From positions 1 to 64,000 of the forward strand of contig CANMWA010000015.1 in NCBI GenBank assembly GCA_947501475.1: 64,000 nucleotides of DNA, read 5' to 3'. Each line of letters starts with the position of its first letter. The stretch's first letter is position 1. Shown in pieces: positions 25,118 through 33,525 of this stretch. A program made the position numbers and the translations under genes. The notes beneath the pieces were generated by a model, which was given only the letters and a program-made list of their open reading frames with translations, was not told the origin of the DNA and searched no databases. The stretch is from an uncultured Aquimarina sp. GTDB lineage: Bacteria > Bacteroidota > Bacteroidia > Flavobacteriales > Flavobacteriaceae.

Positions 25118-26179
25118 TTATTTTTTAAGAGCTTCTGTGTTTTGTAATGCCTTATTAACAGCATCATTTAGATATCCTCCAGAAATTATTTTAGTTCTCA
25201 CTCTATTTACGTTAGTTTTCATTTCTTCATAATCAGTTTGCGAAAGATTTGCAAGCTGATAGCTTAAGTCTTTTAAGTTAGATATAACGATACCAATCTT
25301 ATTATCAATTATAAAAGTACTGATAGCCGCTTTATCCCATACAATAACAGGGAGTCCACACAAGATATATAATGATGTTTTGTGTGGGTTGTTATATTTT
25401 AAATATTGTCCATACTGACCACTACATTCTTCTGTAGAAATACCATCCCACACCAATCCAAATGATCCTTCTATATGATAAGCAACTACATCTGAAGGAA
25501 ACGCTCCTTTGTATGACAAAATTGATTTTTCTTGTGCAACTTTAAGTTTTTGATCATCAAAACCTAACCCATATAAGTTCATCTTAAAATCATTCTCTTG
25601 TAAGGTATCCAGATCAAAGATGTAAGCGTTTTTGCCTTCTGCAAATCCGCCAGCATATACTATTTCGTATGGTTTTTTTCCAATATTGCTATCATTTTGT
25701 TTTGGTAAACCATCTTTAAGGATGTAATCAAAAATGCCTAGTTCAATAATTGGTATTTTGACATCTTGATCTACAAACCAGTTTTTCATTGCTTTGTTGT
25801 GTACAATGATAGCACTAGATGGTGTTATTTTTTTTAATTCATTACTTGCGTTACTTGTTCTGCCTTTCAGGAACCTAACATCATGTACAATCGTAATAAT
25901 TTTACAATGCTTTAATTTTGCAACAAAAAGAACATACCCTCTAAATTTGTTAAGAGGATACTGTGTATATAATGTACTTTTAAAAGGTAATCGTAATAAA
26001 GCAAAGGTGATCCCAAAAAAGTTTTTTATAGTACCAATAGCAGAGTTTGGTATCGAAGATTGTTTAAATCCAAGATTCTTAACACCCATTTCTGCAAGAA
26101 TAGTTTCACAATCGGTTTTAGCTTTTCCTGCTGCATTGAAAAGAGATTTATAATTTCTAGAGATATAATATCCAGCCAT
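25118..26179 (-). CDS. Galactofuranosyltransferase-like glycosyltransferase (WbbI/Gtf3 type)
   Basis: About 353 aa from the ATG at 26179. An upstream in-frame ATG at 26215 adds 12 residues, but MAGYYISRNYKSLFNAAGKAK is the usual family beginning. The protein is a GT-B glycosyltransferase with ITIVHDVRFLKG in the N-half, and VYAGGF, a GSFGLVWDG motif and NNPHKTSLYILCGLPVIVWDKAA in the C-half. These are shared by beta-1,6-galactofuranosyltransferase WbbI and Gtf3-type enzymes. The UDP-galactopyranose mutase gene starts divergently 183 bases away and would supply UDP-galactofuranose, so the assignment is good on context. The acceptor glycan is unknown. Confidence 0.75.
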   Translation of the reverse strand: MAGYYISRNYKSLFNAAGKAKTDCETILAEMGVKNLGFKQSSIPNSAIGTIKNFFGITFALLRLPFKSTLYTQYPLNKFRGYVLFVAKLKHCKIITIVHDVRFLKGRTSNASNELKKITPSSAIIVHNKAMKNWFVDQDVKIPIIELGIFDYILKDGLPKQNDSNIGKKPYEIVYAGGFAEGKNAYIFDLDTLQENDFKMNLYGLGFDDQKLKVAQEKSILSYKGAFPSDVVAYHIEGSFGLVWDGISTEECSGQYGQYLKYNNPHKTSLYILCGLPVIVWDKAAISTFIIDNKIGIVISNLKDLSYQLANLSQTDYEEMKTNVNRVRTKIISGGYLNDAVNKALQNTEALKK

Positions 26180-26303
26180 TGTTAAGTACATTTGTGGAAG
26201 GAAAGATACATACATTTTATTTTTTAAGTAAAATATCTTAAAGATAATTATGGTTTATCATTTTTAATACAGAATAATTAAAAACTAAATGACTCAAAAA
26301 CAT

Positions 26304-26311
26304 TAGTTTTG
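26304..26311 (+). promoter_or_regulatory. -7 promoter element (TAGTTTTG) of glf
   Basis: An exact TAnnTTTG element 50 bases before the glf GTG. No TTG is seen at the usual distance upstream, so the match is moderate. The rest of the 182-base divergent gap is AT-rich without other clear signals. Confidence 0.45.
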
Positions 26312-26361
26312 ACAATTAAACAGGTACAATAAAAGTTTTCTAATTAGAAAAACAATAAAGA

Positions 26362-27471
26362 GTGGAAGAAAAAAAATATGATTACCTTATAGTAGGAGCA
26401 GGTTTGTTTGGAAGTGTTTTTGCTCATGAAATGACAAAACGCAATAAAAGGTGTTTAGTTATTGATAAGCGAGATCACTTGGGAGGCAATGTGTATTGTG
26501 AAAACAAAGAAGGTATTAATATTCATAAATATGGGGCACATATTTTTCATACCAATGATAAAAAGATATGGGATTATGTAAATCAGTTTGCTACATTTAA
26601 TAACTATATAAACTCTCCATTATCATTGTCAAAAGGTAAATTATACAACCTACCTTTTAACATGAATACTTTTTATCAGTTATGGGGAACCAAAACCCCA
26701 GGAGAAGCAAAAAAAATAATTGATAAGCAAATCTTAGAATATGGTGTAAAATCACCTAAAAACCTTGAAGAGCAAGCATTGTCTTTGGTAGGTAAGGATA
26801 TTTATGAAACTTTAATCAAAGAGTACACCGAAAAACAATGGGGCAAGAAAGCAAAAGATCTACCAGCATTTATTATCAAAAGATTACCTGTACGATTTAC
26901 CTATAACAATAACTATTTTAATGATATATATCAGGGGATCCCGGTAGGTGGTTATAACACTATTATTGAAGGACTTCTTAATGGAGTAGAGACAAAAACC
27001 GGAGTAGATTTTTTTGGAGATAGAGAGCAGTTAGAATCATTAGCTCATAAAGTAGTGTATACAGGTAAAATAGATGAGTTTTTTGATTATCAACACGGGC
27101 AGTTAGAATATAGATCTTTGCGCTTTGAACACGAATTACATAAGATTGAGAACTATCAAGGCAATGCGGTTGTAAATTATAATGACAAAGAATATGACTT
27201 TACAAGAATTATTGAACATAAACATTTTGAGTTTGGTAAGCAAGATCAGACTATCATTACAAGAGAATATCCTGAGGCATGGGACAGGAGTAAAGAAGCA
27301 TACTATCCTATAAATAATGAAATAAATCAAGAATTGTTTAAAAAATATAAGCAAGAATCACTTAGGGTAGACAATGTAATTTTTGGTGGAAGGTTAGCAG
27401 AATATCGATATTATGATATGCATCAGATCATCGCTTCTTCTTTAACAAAAGTTGAAGAAATTTTAAAGTAA
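26362..27471 (+). CDS. glf: UDP-galactopyranose mutase
   Basis: A 369-aa flavoenzyme that interconverts UDP-galactopyranose and UDP-galactofuranose. The FAD-binding motif is at about residues 6-24 (YDYLIVGAGLFGSVFAHEM), followed by DKRDHLGGNVY, YGAHIFHTND, YTEKQWGK and RLPVRFTYNNNYFNDIYQGIPVGGYN, all characteristic of bacterial Glf. The C-terminal RLAEYRYYDMHQII closes the FAD site. The start is a GTG, which places the FAD loop at the expected distance. Its product is the donor for the galactofuranosyltransferase-like gene that diverges from it. Confidence 0.92.
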   Translation: MEEKKYDYLIVGAGLFGSVFAHEMTKRNKRCLVIDKRDHLGGNVYCENKEGINIHKYGAHIFHTNDKKIWDYVNQFATFNNYINSPLSLSKGKLYNLPFNMNTFYQLWGTKTPGEAKKIIDKQILEYGVKSPKNLEEQALSLVGKDIYETLIKEYTEKQWGKKAKDLPAFIIKRLPVRFTYNNNYFNDIYQGIPVGGYNTIIEGLLNGVETKTGVDFFGDREQLESLAHKVVYTGKIDEFFDYQHGQLEYRSLRFEHELHKIENYQGNAVVNYNDKEYDFTRIIEHKHFEFGKQDQTIITREYPEAWDRSKEAYYPINNEINQELFKKYKQESLRVDNVIFGGRLAEYRYYDMHQIIASSLTKVEEILK

Positions 27472-27512
27472 AAGACGAATAATTACCTATTGTAAAATTA
27501 GTTTAAAAACTA

Positions 27513-27543
27513 TTGGGTTTTTTCAATTGGTATGTTAACTTTG
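27513..27543 (+). promoter_or_regulatory. Promoter with -33 TTG and -7 TAACTTTG for the zapA region
   Basis: TTG at 27513-27515 and TAACTTTG at 27536-27543 are 20 bases apart, and the start would fall near 27549, 24 bases before the ATG at 27573. This is one of the best promoters in the window. It serves the coiled-coil gene and zapA, and perhaps the RNA that follows. Confidence 0.65.
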
Positions 27544-27572
27544 TGTAACGAAGTATTGTGTAAAAATCATTA

Positions 27573-27863
27573 ATGGGTAATTTAATTGAAATTGTTGATT
27601 CTCTTGAGAATAGGATAAGCAAGTTGCTTCATAAGTATGAATTGGTTAAGCAGCAAAATGCAAATCTTAAGGATAAAATTAGAGAATTAGAGTCCAATTC
27701 AAAGCTTCAGACAGATCAATTAAAGCAGTGGGAAGAAAAATTCAGTGCACTCAAAAATGCAAATGCAATGCTTGGCAGTGACGAATATAAAAGAGAGACC
27801 AAGCTCAAAATAAACGCCTTAATAAGAGAGATTGATATGTGTATAACACAACTCTCTGAATAA
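27573..27863 (+). CDS. Small coiled-coil protein upstream of zapA (ZapB-like architecture)
   Basis: A 96-aa soluble protein that is almost entirely heptad-repeat helix: NLIEIVDSLENRISKLLHKYELVKQQNANLKDKIRELE, and so on. It has no Cys and no recognisable catalytic motif. The place directly before zapA (7-base gap) and the short coiled-coil form resemble ZapB, which works with ZapA at the FtsZ ring, but sequence homology to ZapB cannot be claimed. It is probably a cell-division accessory protein. Confidence 0.7.
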   Translation: MGNLIEIVDSLENRISKLLHKYELVKQQNANLKDKIRELESNSKLQTDQLKQWEEKFSALKNANAMLGSDEYKRETKLKINALIREIDMCITQLSE

Positions 27864-27870
27864 GTATAAT

Positions 27871-28161
27871 ATGGCAGATAAGCTTAAAATCAAACTATCG
27901 ATTGCTGATCGGGTATATCCTTTAACTATCAATCCAGATCAAGAAGAAGGTTTACGTAAAGCAGCCAAAAAGATAGAGGCTATGATAAAGCAGTTTGAAC
28001 AAAGCTATGCTGTAAGAGATAAGCAAGATGTACTAGCAATGTGTGCTTTACAGTTTGCGGCACAGGTCGAACAAAAAGCTATAGATAAAGATGATGATAT
28101 GGATAATGTTGCAAATAGATTAAACGCATTAAGCGATTTGCTACATGACCATTTATCATAA
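27871..28161 (+). CDS. zapA: Cell division protein ZapA
   Basis: A 96-aa cytoplasmic protein with the ZapA pattern: N-terminal beta segment KIKLSIADRVYPLTINPDQEEGLRKAAKKIEAMI, then a long helix including RDKQDVLAMCALQFAAQVEQKA. ZapA binds FtsZ and promotes bundling of protofilaments in the Z-ring. It follows the coiled-coil gene by 7 bases and is followed by the 6S-like RNA and rny, a gene order I associate with Flavobacteriia. Confidence 0.9.
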   Translation: MADKLKIKLSIADRVYPLTINPDQEEGLRKAAKKIEAMIKQFEQSYAVRDKQDVLAMCALQFAAQVEQKAIDKDDDMDNVANRLNALSDLLHDHLS

Positions 28162-28180
28162 CGTTCATTAAAAATAAATA

Positions 28181-28364
28181 AGGTTACTGCCTGCACTAGT
28201 TGTTATTTTGATAAACTCAACAAGAATTATTTAAAAAGGGTGAGTTTAAATTGTAAAAGCGCGCCGCTACCGATTTTCGGTAAGCGGATTCTTGAGCAAT
28301 TTGTTAGCCCTAAACCTGTTTTTACAGAGTTTATACAGAACCTTTGCTAGTGCAGGCTTTTTTT
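28181..28364 (+). ncRNA. ssrS: 6S RNA (6S-Flavo type), regulator of RNA polymerase
   Basis: The 5' end GCCTGCACTAG (28189-28199) pairs perfectly with CTAGTGCAGGC (28347-28357), which is followed by 7 T, so a roughly 170-nt RNA is closed by an 11-bp stem that also forms its terminator. Inside, a long interrupted rod is capped by a hairpin (CCGC-T-ACCGA with TCGGT-AA-GCGG, 28264-28287). A closing stem, a rod with a large central bulge and a position directly after zapA match 6S RNA, which binds the housekeeping holoenzyme. I could not find a TAnnTTTG element of its own, so it may be processed from the zapA transcript. The 5' end is approximate. Confidence 0.75.
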
Positions 28365-28387
28365 ATATATAAATATTAATTAGAATT

Positions 28388-29956
28388 ATGGATAACAATA
28401 TAATATTTTTGATAGTAGCTTCAATAGTGGGGTTAGTGATAGGTTTTATTATCGCTAAAGTATTGGAGCGAAACAAAGCATCAGAAATAATTAAAGACGC
28501 AAAAAAGACTTCACATAGCATTTTAAGAGAGGCTAAAAGCGAAGGAGAAACAATCAAAAAAGATAAAATACTTCAAGCTAAAGAAAAATTTATCGAACTA
28601 AAATCTGAACATGAAAAAGTTATACTGTCTAGAGATAAAAAAATAGCTGAAGCAGAAAAAAGAACAAGAGATAAAGAATCCCAAACTTCTAATGAATTGT
28701 CTAAAACTAAAAAGTTAAATGACGAATTAGAAGAGAAAATGAAAAATTACGATAAGCGTAATGAGTATCTTGAAAAAAAACAAAGCGAATTAAAGAAGCT
28801 TCACAAAAGCCAAGTACAACAACTAGAAGTCATTTCGGGCTTATCTGCCGAAGAAGCAAAAGAACAATTAGTAGAATCTCTTAAAGCACAAGCAAAAACC
28901 GATTCTATGGCCTTGATTCAAGATACTATTGAAGAGGCAAAACTAACCGCTCAACAAGAAGCGAAGAAAATCATTATTAATACGATTCAACGAATCGGTA
29001 CAGAAGAAGCTATCGAGAATTGTGTATCTGTATTTAATATTGAAAGCGACGATGTAAAAGGAAGGATTATTGGTAGAGAAGGAAGAAATATTAGAGCAAT
29101 CGAAGCTGCCACTGGAGTTGAAATTATTGTAGATGATACGCCAGAAGCTATCATTTTATCTTGTTTTGATTCTGTAAGAAGAGAAGTAGCTCGATTATCC
29201 CTACATAAATTAGTTACAGACGGAAGGATTCACCCGGCACGTATAGAAGAGGTGGTTAAGAAAACCAGAAAACAAATTGACGAAGAGATAATAGAGGTTG
29301 GTAAACGTACAGTTATCGATTTGGGAATCCATGGGTTGCATCCAGAATTGATCAAAACCATTGGTAGAATGAAATATAGATCTTCTTATGGTCAGAATCT
29401 ATTACAACACTCTAGAGAAGTAGCAAAGTTATGTGGAGTTATGGCAGCCGAATTAGGATTAAACCCAAAGTTAGCTAAAAGAGCAGGATTGCTTCATGAT
29501 ATAGGCAAGGTGCCGGATTCTGAAACAGAAGTACCTCACGCAATATTAGGAATGCAATGGGCAGAAAAATATGGCGAAAAACCTGAAGTGTGTAACGCAA
29601 TCGGAGCTCACCATGATGAAGTAGAAATGACCTCATTGATTTCTCCGATCATTCAAGTATGTGATGCTATTAGTGGCGCAAGACCAGGAGCAAGGAGGCA
29701 AGTGTTAGATTCTTATATACAACGATTAAAAGATTTAGAAGATATTGCTTTTGGATTTGATGGTGTTAAAAAAGCATATGCAATCCAAGCGGGTAGAGAG
29801 CTTCGTGTTATTGTAGAGAGTGAAAAAGTTAATGACGAGAAAGCATCTAGCTTGTCATTTGAGATTTCGCAAAAAGTACAAACAGATATGACATACCCAG
29901 GACAAGTAAAAGTAACAGTGATTAGAGAAACAAGAGCTGTTAATATTGCAAAATAA
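28388..29956 (+). CDS. rny: Ribonuclease Y
   Basis: A 522-aa endoribonuclease anchored to the inner membrane. An N-terminal transmembrane helix (residues 5-25) is followed by a Lys/Glu-rich coiled coil (30-205), a KH domain (VKGRIIGREGRNIRAIEAATGVEIIVDDTPEAI, about 218-250) and an HD domain with HSREVAKL and LLHDIGKV (about 338-380) that holds the metal site. RNase Y starts decay and processing of many mRNAs. The gene begins 23 bases after the 6S-like RNA and ends at a bidirectional terminator. Confidence 0.95.
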   Translation: MDNNIIFLIVASIVGLVIGFIIAKVLERNKASEIIKDAKKTSHSILREAKSEGETIKKDKILQAKEKFIELKSEHEKVILSRDKKIAEAEKRTRDKESQTSNELSKTKKLNDELEEKMKNYDKRNEYLEKKQSELKKLHKSQVQQLEVISGLSAEEAKEQLVESLKAQAKTDSMALIQDTIEEAKLTAQQEAKKIIINTIQRIGTEEAIENCVSVFNIESDDVKGRIIGREGRNIRAIEAATGVEIIVDDTPEAIILSCFDSVRREVARLSLHKLVTDGRIHPARIEEVVKKTRKQIDEEIIEVGKRTVIDLGIHGLHPELIKTIGRMKYRSSYGQNLLQHSREVAKLCGVMAAELGLNPKLAKRAGLLHDIGKVPDSETEVPHAILGMQWAEKYGEKPEVCNAIGAHHDEVEMTSLISPIIQVCDAISGARPGARRQVLDSYIQRLKDLEDIAFGFDGVKKAYAIQAGRELRVIVESEKVNDEKASSLSFEISQKVQTDMTYPGQVKVTVIRETRAVNIAK

Positions 29957-29983
29957 GAAATAGACATTATTTAGTATAAAAAA

Positions 29984-30010
29984 AACCGCTATCCTTATAG
30001 CGGTTTTTTT
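29984..30010. terminator. Bidirectional terminator between rny and the GNAT gene
   Basis: A 9-bp stem (AACCGCTAT, 29984-29992, with ATAGCGGTT, 29997-30005), a CCTT loop, an A-run on the left and T-run on the right. It ends both convergent genes; the T-run reaches the GNAT stop codon. Confidence 0.85.
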
Positions 30011-31128
30011 TATATACTTTTTCTAAAAGTTCTTCGTTTCTTATGTTGATCATGCTCATAGCCGTTCCAAAGTGCTTGTATGGCTTTATTTTCTTCTAAT
30101 TCTGGATTGGTTTCAACCATTTCGATACCATTTCTTAGAAAAGCTTCATTCATTTCTTTAAATATAAGTGCAGTAACTCCCTTATTTTGATATTGAGGGT
30201 CTACACCTATAAGGTAAAAAGCAGCAGTATCGTTTCTGCGTTGCGCTTTTAAGATGTGCAAAAATCGCAAAGGATATATTTTGCCATTCATTCTTTTTAA
30301 AGCTTTTGAAAACGAAGGCATTACAATTGAAAAGGCTACAAGTTTTCCAGTTTTGTCTGCTATACAGGTTATATATTCTGGATTTAGATACGGTAAGTAC
30401 TTTTTCTTATACATATCTATTTGATATTGTTGTATAGGAACAAATGTTTGTAAACTACTATACGTTTTATTTAGTAGATCAAACATATCATCTGCATATT
30501 TAAGAATCTCTTTACTTTTTTTGAACTTAAGAAGTTTAAGCTCGTAACGATCACTTATTACTTTAGCAAATTTGACAACTTTCTCTTTTGTTTGTTTAGG
30601 AATTTTGATTTTATATTCGACCCAAGTGGCTGCAGGTTCAAAACCAAGTTCTTCTAAATGTTTAGAGTAATATGGATAATTGTACCAAGTAATCATAGTA
30701 TTCAATTCCTCGAATCCTTTGATTAATATCCCTGCTTTATCCATATTAGAGAACCCAACAGGTCCTTCCATATATTCTAATGAATGTTTGTTGCCGTATT
30801 CACTAACTTTTTGCAATAAAGCTTTGGTTACTTCTATATCATCAATAACATCAAACCATCCAAAACGAACTTTTGGCTTTTGCTGTTCTTTTACTTCGAT
30901 CCAATTAATAATAGCAGCTATTCTACCTACTATCTTGTCTCCTTTATATGCTAAAAAATATTTTGCATCGGCATTTTTAAAGACTGGATTTTTTTTGGGA
31001 TTCATAACATCCCGTTCTTCTTTAATAATAGAAGGTACGTAATATGGGGAGTCTTTATATAATTCAAAAGGAAATTTAACGAATGTTGTTAAATCTCCTT
31101 TTGAAATAATTTCTTTAATCGTAATCAT
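30010..31128 (-). CDS. GNAT-like acetyltransferase domain protein
   Basis: A 372-aa soluble protein. The N-half (KYFLAYKGDKIVGRIAAIINW) and the C-terminal region (FYLIGVDPQYQNKGVTALIFKEMNEAF, a Q-x-x-G-x-x-A-type acetyl-CoA loop at about 313-330) fit the GNAT fold, perhaps as a tandem or extended GNAT. Similar proteins occur widely in Bacteroidota without a known substrate. Preceded by a good promoter (31149-31181). Monocistronic between two terminator or promoter regions. Confidence 0.7.
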   Translation of the reverse strand: MITIKEIISKGDLTTFVKFPFELYKDSPYYVPSIIKEERDVMNPKKNPVFKNADAKYFLAYKGDKIVGRIAAIINWIEVKEQQKPKVRFGWFDVIDDIEVTKALLQKVSEYGNKHSLEYMEGPVGFSNMDKAGILIKGFEELNTMITWYNYPYYSKHLEELGFEPAATWVEYKIKIPKQTKEKVVKFAKVISDRYELKLLKFKKSKEILKYADDMFDLLNKTYSSLQTFVPIQQYQIDMYKKKYLPYLNPEYITCIADKTGKLVAFSIVMPSFSKALKRMNGKIYPLRFLHILKAQRRNDTAAFYLIGVDPQYQNKGVTALIFKEMNEAFLRNGIEMVETNPELEENKAIQALWNGYEHDQHKKRRTFRKSI

Positions 31129-31148
31129 ATATCATCTCTAATTCATAA

Positions 31149-31181
31149 CAAATATATAACCCTTTTATTAAAAATTGTCAA
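31149..31181 (-). promoter_or_regulatory. Promoter with -7 TATATTTG and -33 TTG for the GNAT gene
   Basis: On the minus strand TATATTTG (31156-31149) and a TTG (31181-31179) are 22 bases apart. Initiation near 31143 gives a leader of about 15 bases to the ATG at 31128. Confidence 0.6.
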
Positions 31182-31229
31182 TGGATTTAAATCATTTTTT
31201 AAGGAATGAATTAAGGAGCGCCATAATCA

Positions 31230-32900
31230 TTAATCAAAATCTTCTAGTTCTTTATCTATATCTTGATCAATTTTAGGATCTTTTTCTTTATTTCGCTTAA
31301 TTTTTTCGGCTTCTTTTTTTCGTTTTTTCTCTTCTTTTAAGCGTTTCTTTTCTTCTTTTTTTCTACGCTTTTCTTCAGCTTTTTGAGTTTTTAATTGCTG
31401 TTGTTGATATTTGTCATATTCTGCATCGACATCAACTTCTTTCTCTTGTTTTTCTTCTTTTGGTTTTTCGATAGTTTTCTCTTCGGTCTTTTCTTCTTCG
31501 TCGACACCAAACTCTTTTTCTAATTCTTTAAGCTGTTTATCAAGGTCATCTAGTTCTTGATCAACACCTTGTTCTTTTTCCATTTTATCCAACTCGGCAT
31601 CAATGTCATCAATCATTTTTTCTTTTTCCTTGTCGGCTTTTAGTGCAGCTTTTTCTGCAGCACGAGCTTCTTTGGCTTCTCGTTTTAAACGTCGAGTTTC
31701 TTCTTTTTTGAATTTTTTACCTTCTTTTTTATCTACTTTCTCCTGCTCAATTCGTTCACGCTCTAATCGTTCTTCTGTTCGTCTTTCATCGAGATCTCTT
31801 TCGAGATCATCTCTAAAGTCATCATCTTCAAAAGTATTGATGAATGGAGTTTTTTCAAGTTTTAGACTATCATTTTCAATTTCTTCAAACTCATCAAACT
31901 CTCCTTCTTCACCTTCTTGTTCTTCGCCTTCGAGTTCTTCTTCTTCATCACCTTCTTTTATACCGCCTTCTAAACCAGGCTCTTCAATGATTTCATCTTT
32001 GGTATGCCAATCAAATCGATATGATGCACCAAAGCTACAGGTAAAGATAGAAGGAGTATCCTTAAAATTGAATGCAATATTGGCATCAAATTGTAAATCT
32101 TGAGTAAATAAATATGCGCCACCCAGTCGCATAATATTATCACTATAAAAATCACTTTTTTGAACCTGATATTCTGCAAAACCAGCCCACGTGTCATTTA
32201 TAGTGTGGGTGGCGGTCATAATTAAACCAAATGCTGGATTTTCGGTGGTTATTTTATCTACTATAATATTGGTAACAAATGCCCAATCACCACCATAATT
32301 TGTGGTCCAGTTATTTTGTGTAGCTACAACAAATATTGGGCTTATACTTTGATCTTCAGGAAAAGTAAAAGGATTATCTGCTGATATAAAATTTGCCCCT
32401 ACATAGGCAGAAACTGCAGGGATAAGAGTTTTCCATTTAAATCGGTAGCGTTCTTTCCAACTTTTAAGGCTGTCATAGTTTGCCGCTACAGTATCTTTCT
32501 TTTTTGGTTTAGGCTTATAAGGATCATATATTAGATATTTTGCACCTATAGTATTTATTTCAAAATCACTTCTCTTTATTTTTTCTTCGTTAGCACCTAT
32601 GGTTTGTATAACTCCGTCGGCTCTAAATCTACCATTTACTCTAATTTCTAATTGTTCTATGAGTAGCCCGTATCTTACAGAATAATCAAAATTAAACACA
32701 TTAGTTTTTGTGTTAAAAATTTTGTGTTTTTCTTTTCCGAAACCAATACCTCCTTCAACTTGTAAAACATTATTACCAACAGAGAAAGCACCTTGCGATG
32801 TACCAGGTCTATTAGAATTAATCTTATCGGTATATTGTGCAGAAGCCATCAACCCATATAGGAGGAAGATCGCTAATAGCAGAATAGATTTAGGGCTCAT
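31230..32900 (-). CDS. Outer-membrane beta-barrel protein (MetA-pathway transporter type) with a long charged C-terminal tail
   Basis: About 556 aa from the ATG at 32900, which starts a signal peptide (MSPKSILLLAIFLLYGLMASAQ); in-frame codons upstream to 33044 precede the promoter element and are not translated. Residues 23-310 are a beta-barrel of the Phenol_MetA_deg-like transporter family (YTDKINSNRPGTSQGAFSVGNNVLQVEGGIG, QNNWTTNYGGDWAFVTN). From about 320 to the end the protein is a Lys/Glu/Arg/Asp-rich coiled coil of some 230 residues with almost no hydrophobic core. The tail is unusual for this family; it may lie in the periplasm. Ligand unknown. Confidence 0.7.
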   Translation of the reverse strand: MSPKSILLLAIFLLYGLMASAQYTDKINSNRPGTSQGAFSVGNNVLQVEGGIGFGKEKHKIFNTKTNVFNFDYSVRYGLLIEQLEIRVNGRFRADGVIQTIGANEEKIKRSDFEINTIGAKYLIYDPYKPKPKKKDTVAANYDSLKSWKERYRFKWKTLIPAVSAYVGANFISADNPFTFPEDQSISPIFVVATQNNWTTNYGGDWAFVTNIIVDKITTENPAFGLIMTATHTINDTWAGFAEYQVQKSDFYSDNIMRLGGAYLFTQDLQFDANIAFNFKDTPSIFTCSFGASYRFDWHTKDEIIEEPGLEGGIKEGDEEEELEGEEQEGEEGEFDEFEEIENDSLKLEKTPFINTFEDDDFRDDLERDLDERRTEERLERERIEQEKVDKKEGKKFKKEETRRLKREAKEARAAEKAALKADKEKEKMIDDIDAELDKMEKEQGVDQELDDLDKQLKELEKEFGVDEEEKTEEKTIEKPKEEKQEKEVDVDAEYDKYQQQQLKTQKAEEKRRKKEEKKRLKEEKKRKKEAEKIKRNKEKDPKIDQDIDKELEDFD

Positions 32901-32917
32901 ATTCAATAGATTTGGTT

Positions 32918-32925
32918 CAAATATA
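32918..32925 (-). promoter_or_regulatory. -7 promoter element (TATATTTG) of the charged-tail barrel gene
   Basis: An exact TAnnTTTG on the minus strand, 17 bases before the ATG at 32900. It supports that start over the upstream in-frame ATGs at 32939 and 33044. Confidence 0.55.
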
Positions 32926-32980
32926 GTAGATTTTATCATTTTTTTAGGACTGTCTGCCTGTATTTGTATACAGAGTTCCT

Positions 32981-32988
32981 TATTTTTG
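32981..32988 (+). promoter_or_regulatory. -7 promoter element (TATTTTTG) of the DUF4834 gene
   Basis: An exact TAnnTTTG on the plus strand, 12 bases before the ATG at 33001, divergent from the element at 32918-32925. A TTG at 32964-32966 is only 14 bases upstream, so the -33 part is weak. Confidence 0.5.
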
Positions 32989-33000
32989 AAAAAAAATGAT

Positions 33001-33270
33001 ATGCAGGTAGCTTCTTTGCAAGGGGTGTTAAAGGTAATTCTCATTATCTTACTAATATATTATGGACTAAAAGTATTAACGCGTTTATTTGGTCCTCTAT
33101 TGCTTAAATATGTCACAAAGAAAGCAGGACAGAAATTTCAGCAACAATTTAATCAATACCAACAAACGAAACAGCCAGAAGAAGGAGAGGTGACTATTGA
33201 AAAAAAACCTAAGCAAAATTCTTCTAATAAAGATGCTGGCGAATATATTGATTATGAAGAGATCGATTAA
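33001..33270 (+). CDS. DUF4834 family small membrane protein
   Basis: An 89-aa protein with one N-terminal transmembrane helix (LQGVLKVILIILLIYYGLKVLTRLFGPLLLKYV, about 6-38), then a Gln-rich basic stretch (KKAGQKFQQQFNQYQQTKQ) and an acidic end (EYIDYEEID). This is the DUF4834 pattern in Flavobacteriia; function unknown. The frame is open far upstream, but the divergent gene occupies that DNA and the promoter at 32981 fixes the start here. Confidence 0.75.
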   Translation: MQVASLQGVLKVILIILLIYYGLKVLTRLFGPLLLKYVTKKAGQKFQQQFNQYQQTKQPEEGEVTIEKKPKQNSSNKDAGEYIDYEEID

Positions 33271-33525
33271 CTTTTATTATCCCAGATAAATTTTCTAAAG
33301 TATTGATTAAATAACTATTGCTAACAAAAAGCTAGTATTAGGCAGTGGTGATTTTGCAAAAAAAGAATAGTTTGGCAAAAGTGTTTTTTACTACAATTAT
33401 AAACTACGAATTTCGATTTTCTTGTTTTAATAATTTAGAGAATTTAAAATATGTCTATAGTATTATAATATAAGTTGCTTATATTTTTTTAATTTGGCGC
33501 TTCATTTAGTAAACTCGCACAACTC

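Noticed and set aside
31603..32103. Plus-strand frame of 166 Ser/Arg/Phe-rich codons
   Set aside because: It is the antisense image of the Lys/Glu-rich tail of the barrel protein; the low-complexity Ser/Phe composition is what the opposite strand of AAA/GAA codons gives.
32710..33000. Long plus-strand extension of the DUF4834 frame
   Set aside because: It overlaps the divergent barrel gene and lies upstream of the -7 element at 32981, so translation must start at 33001.
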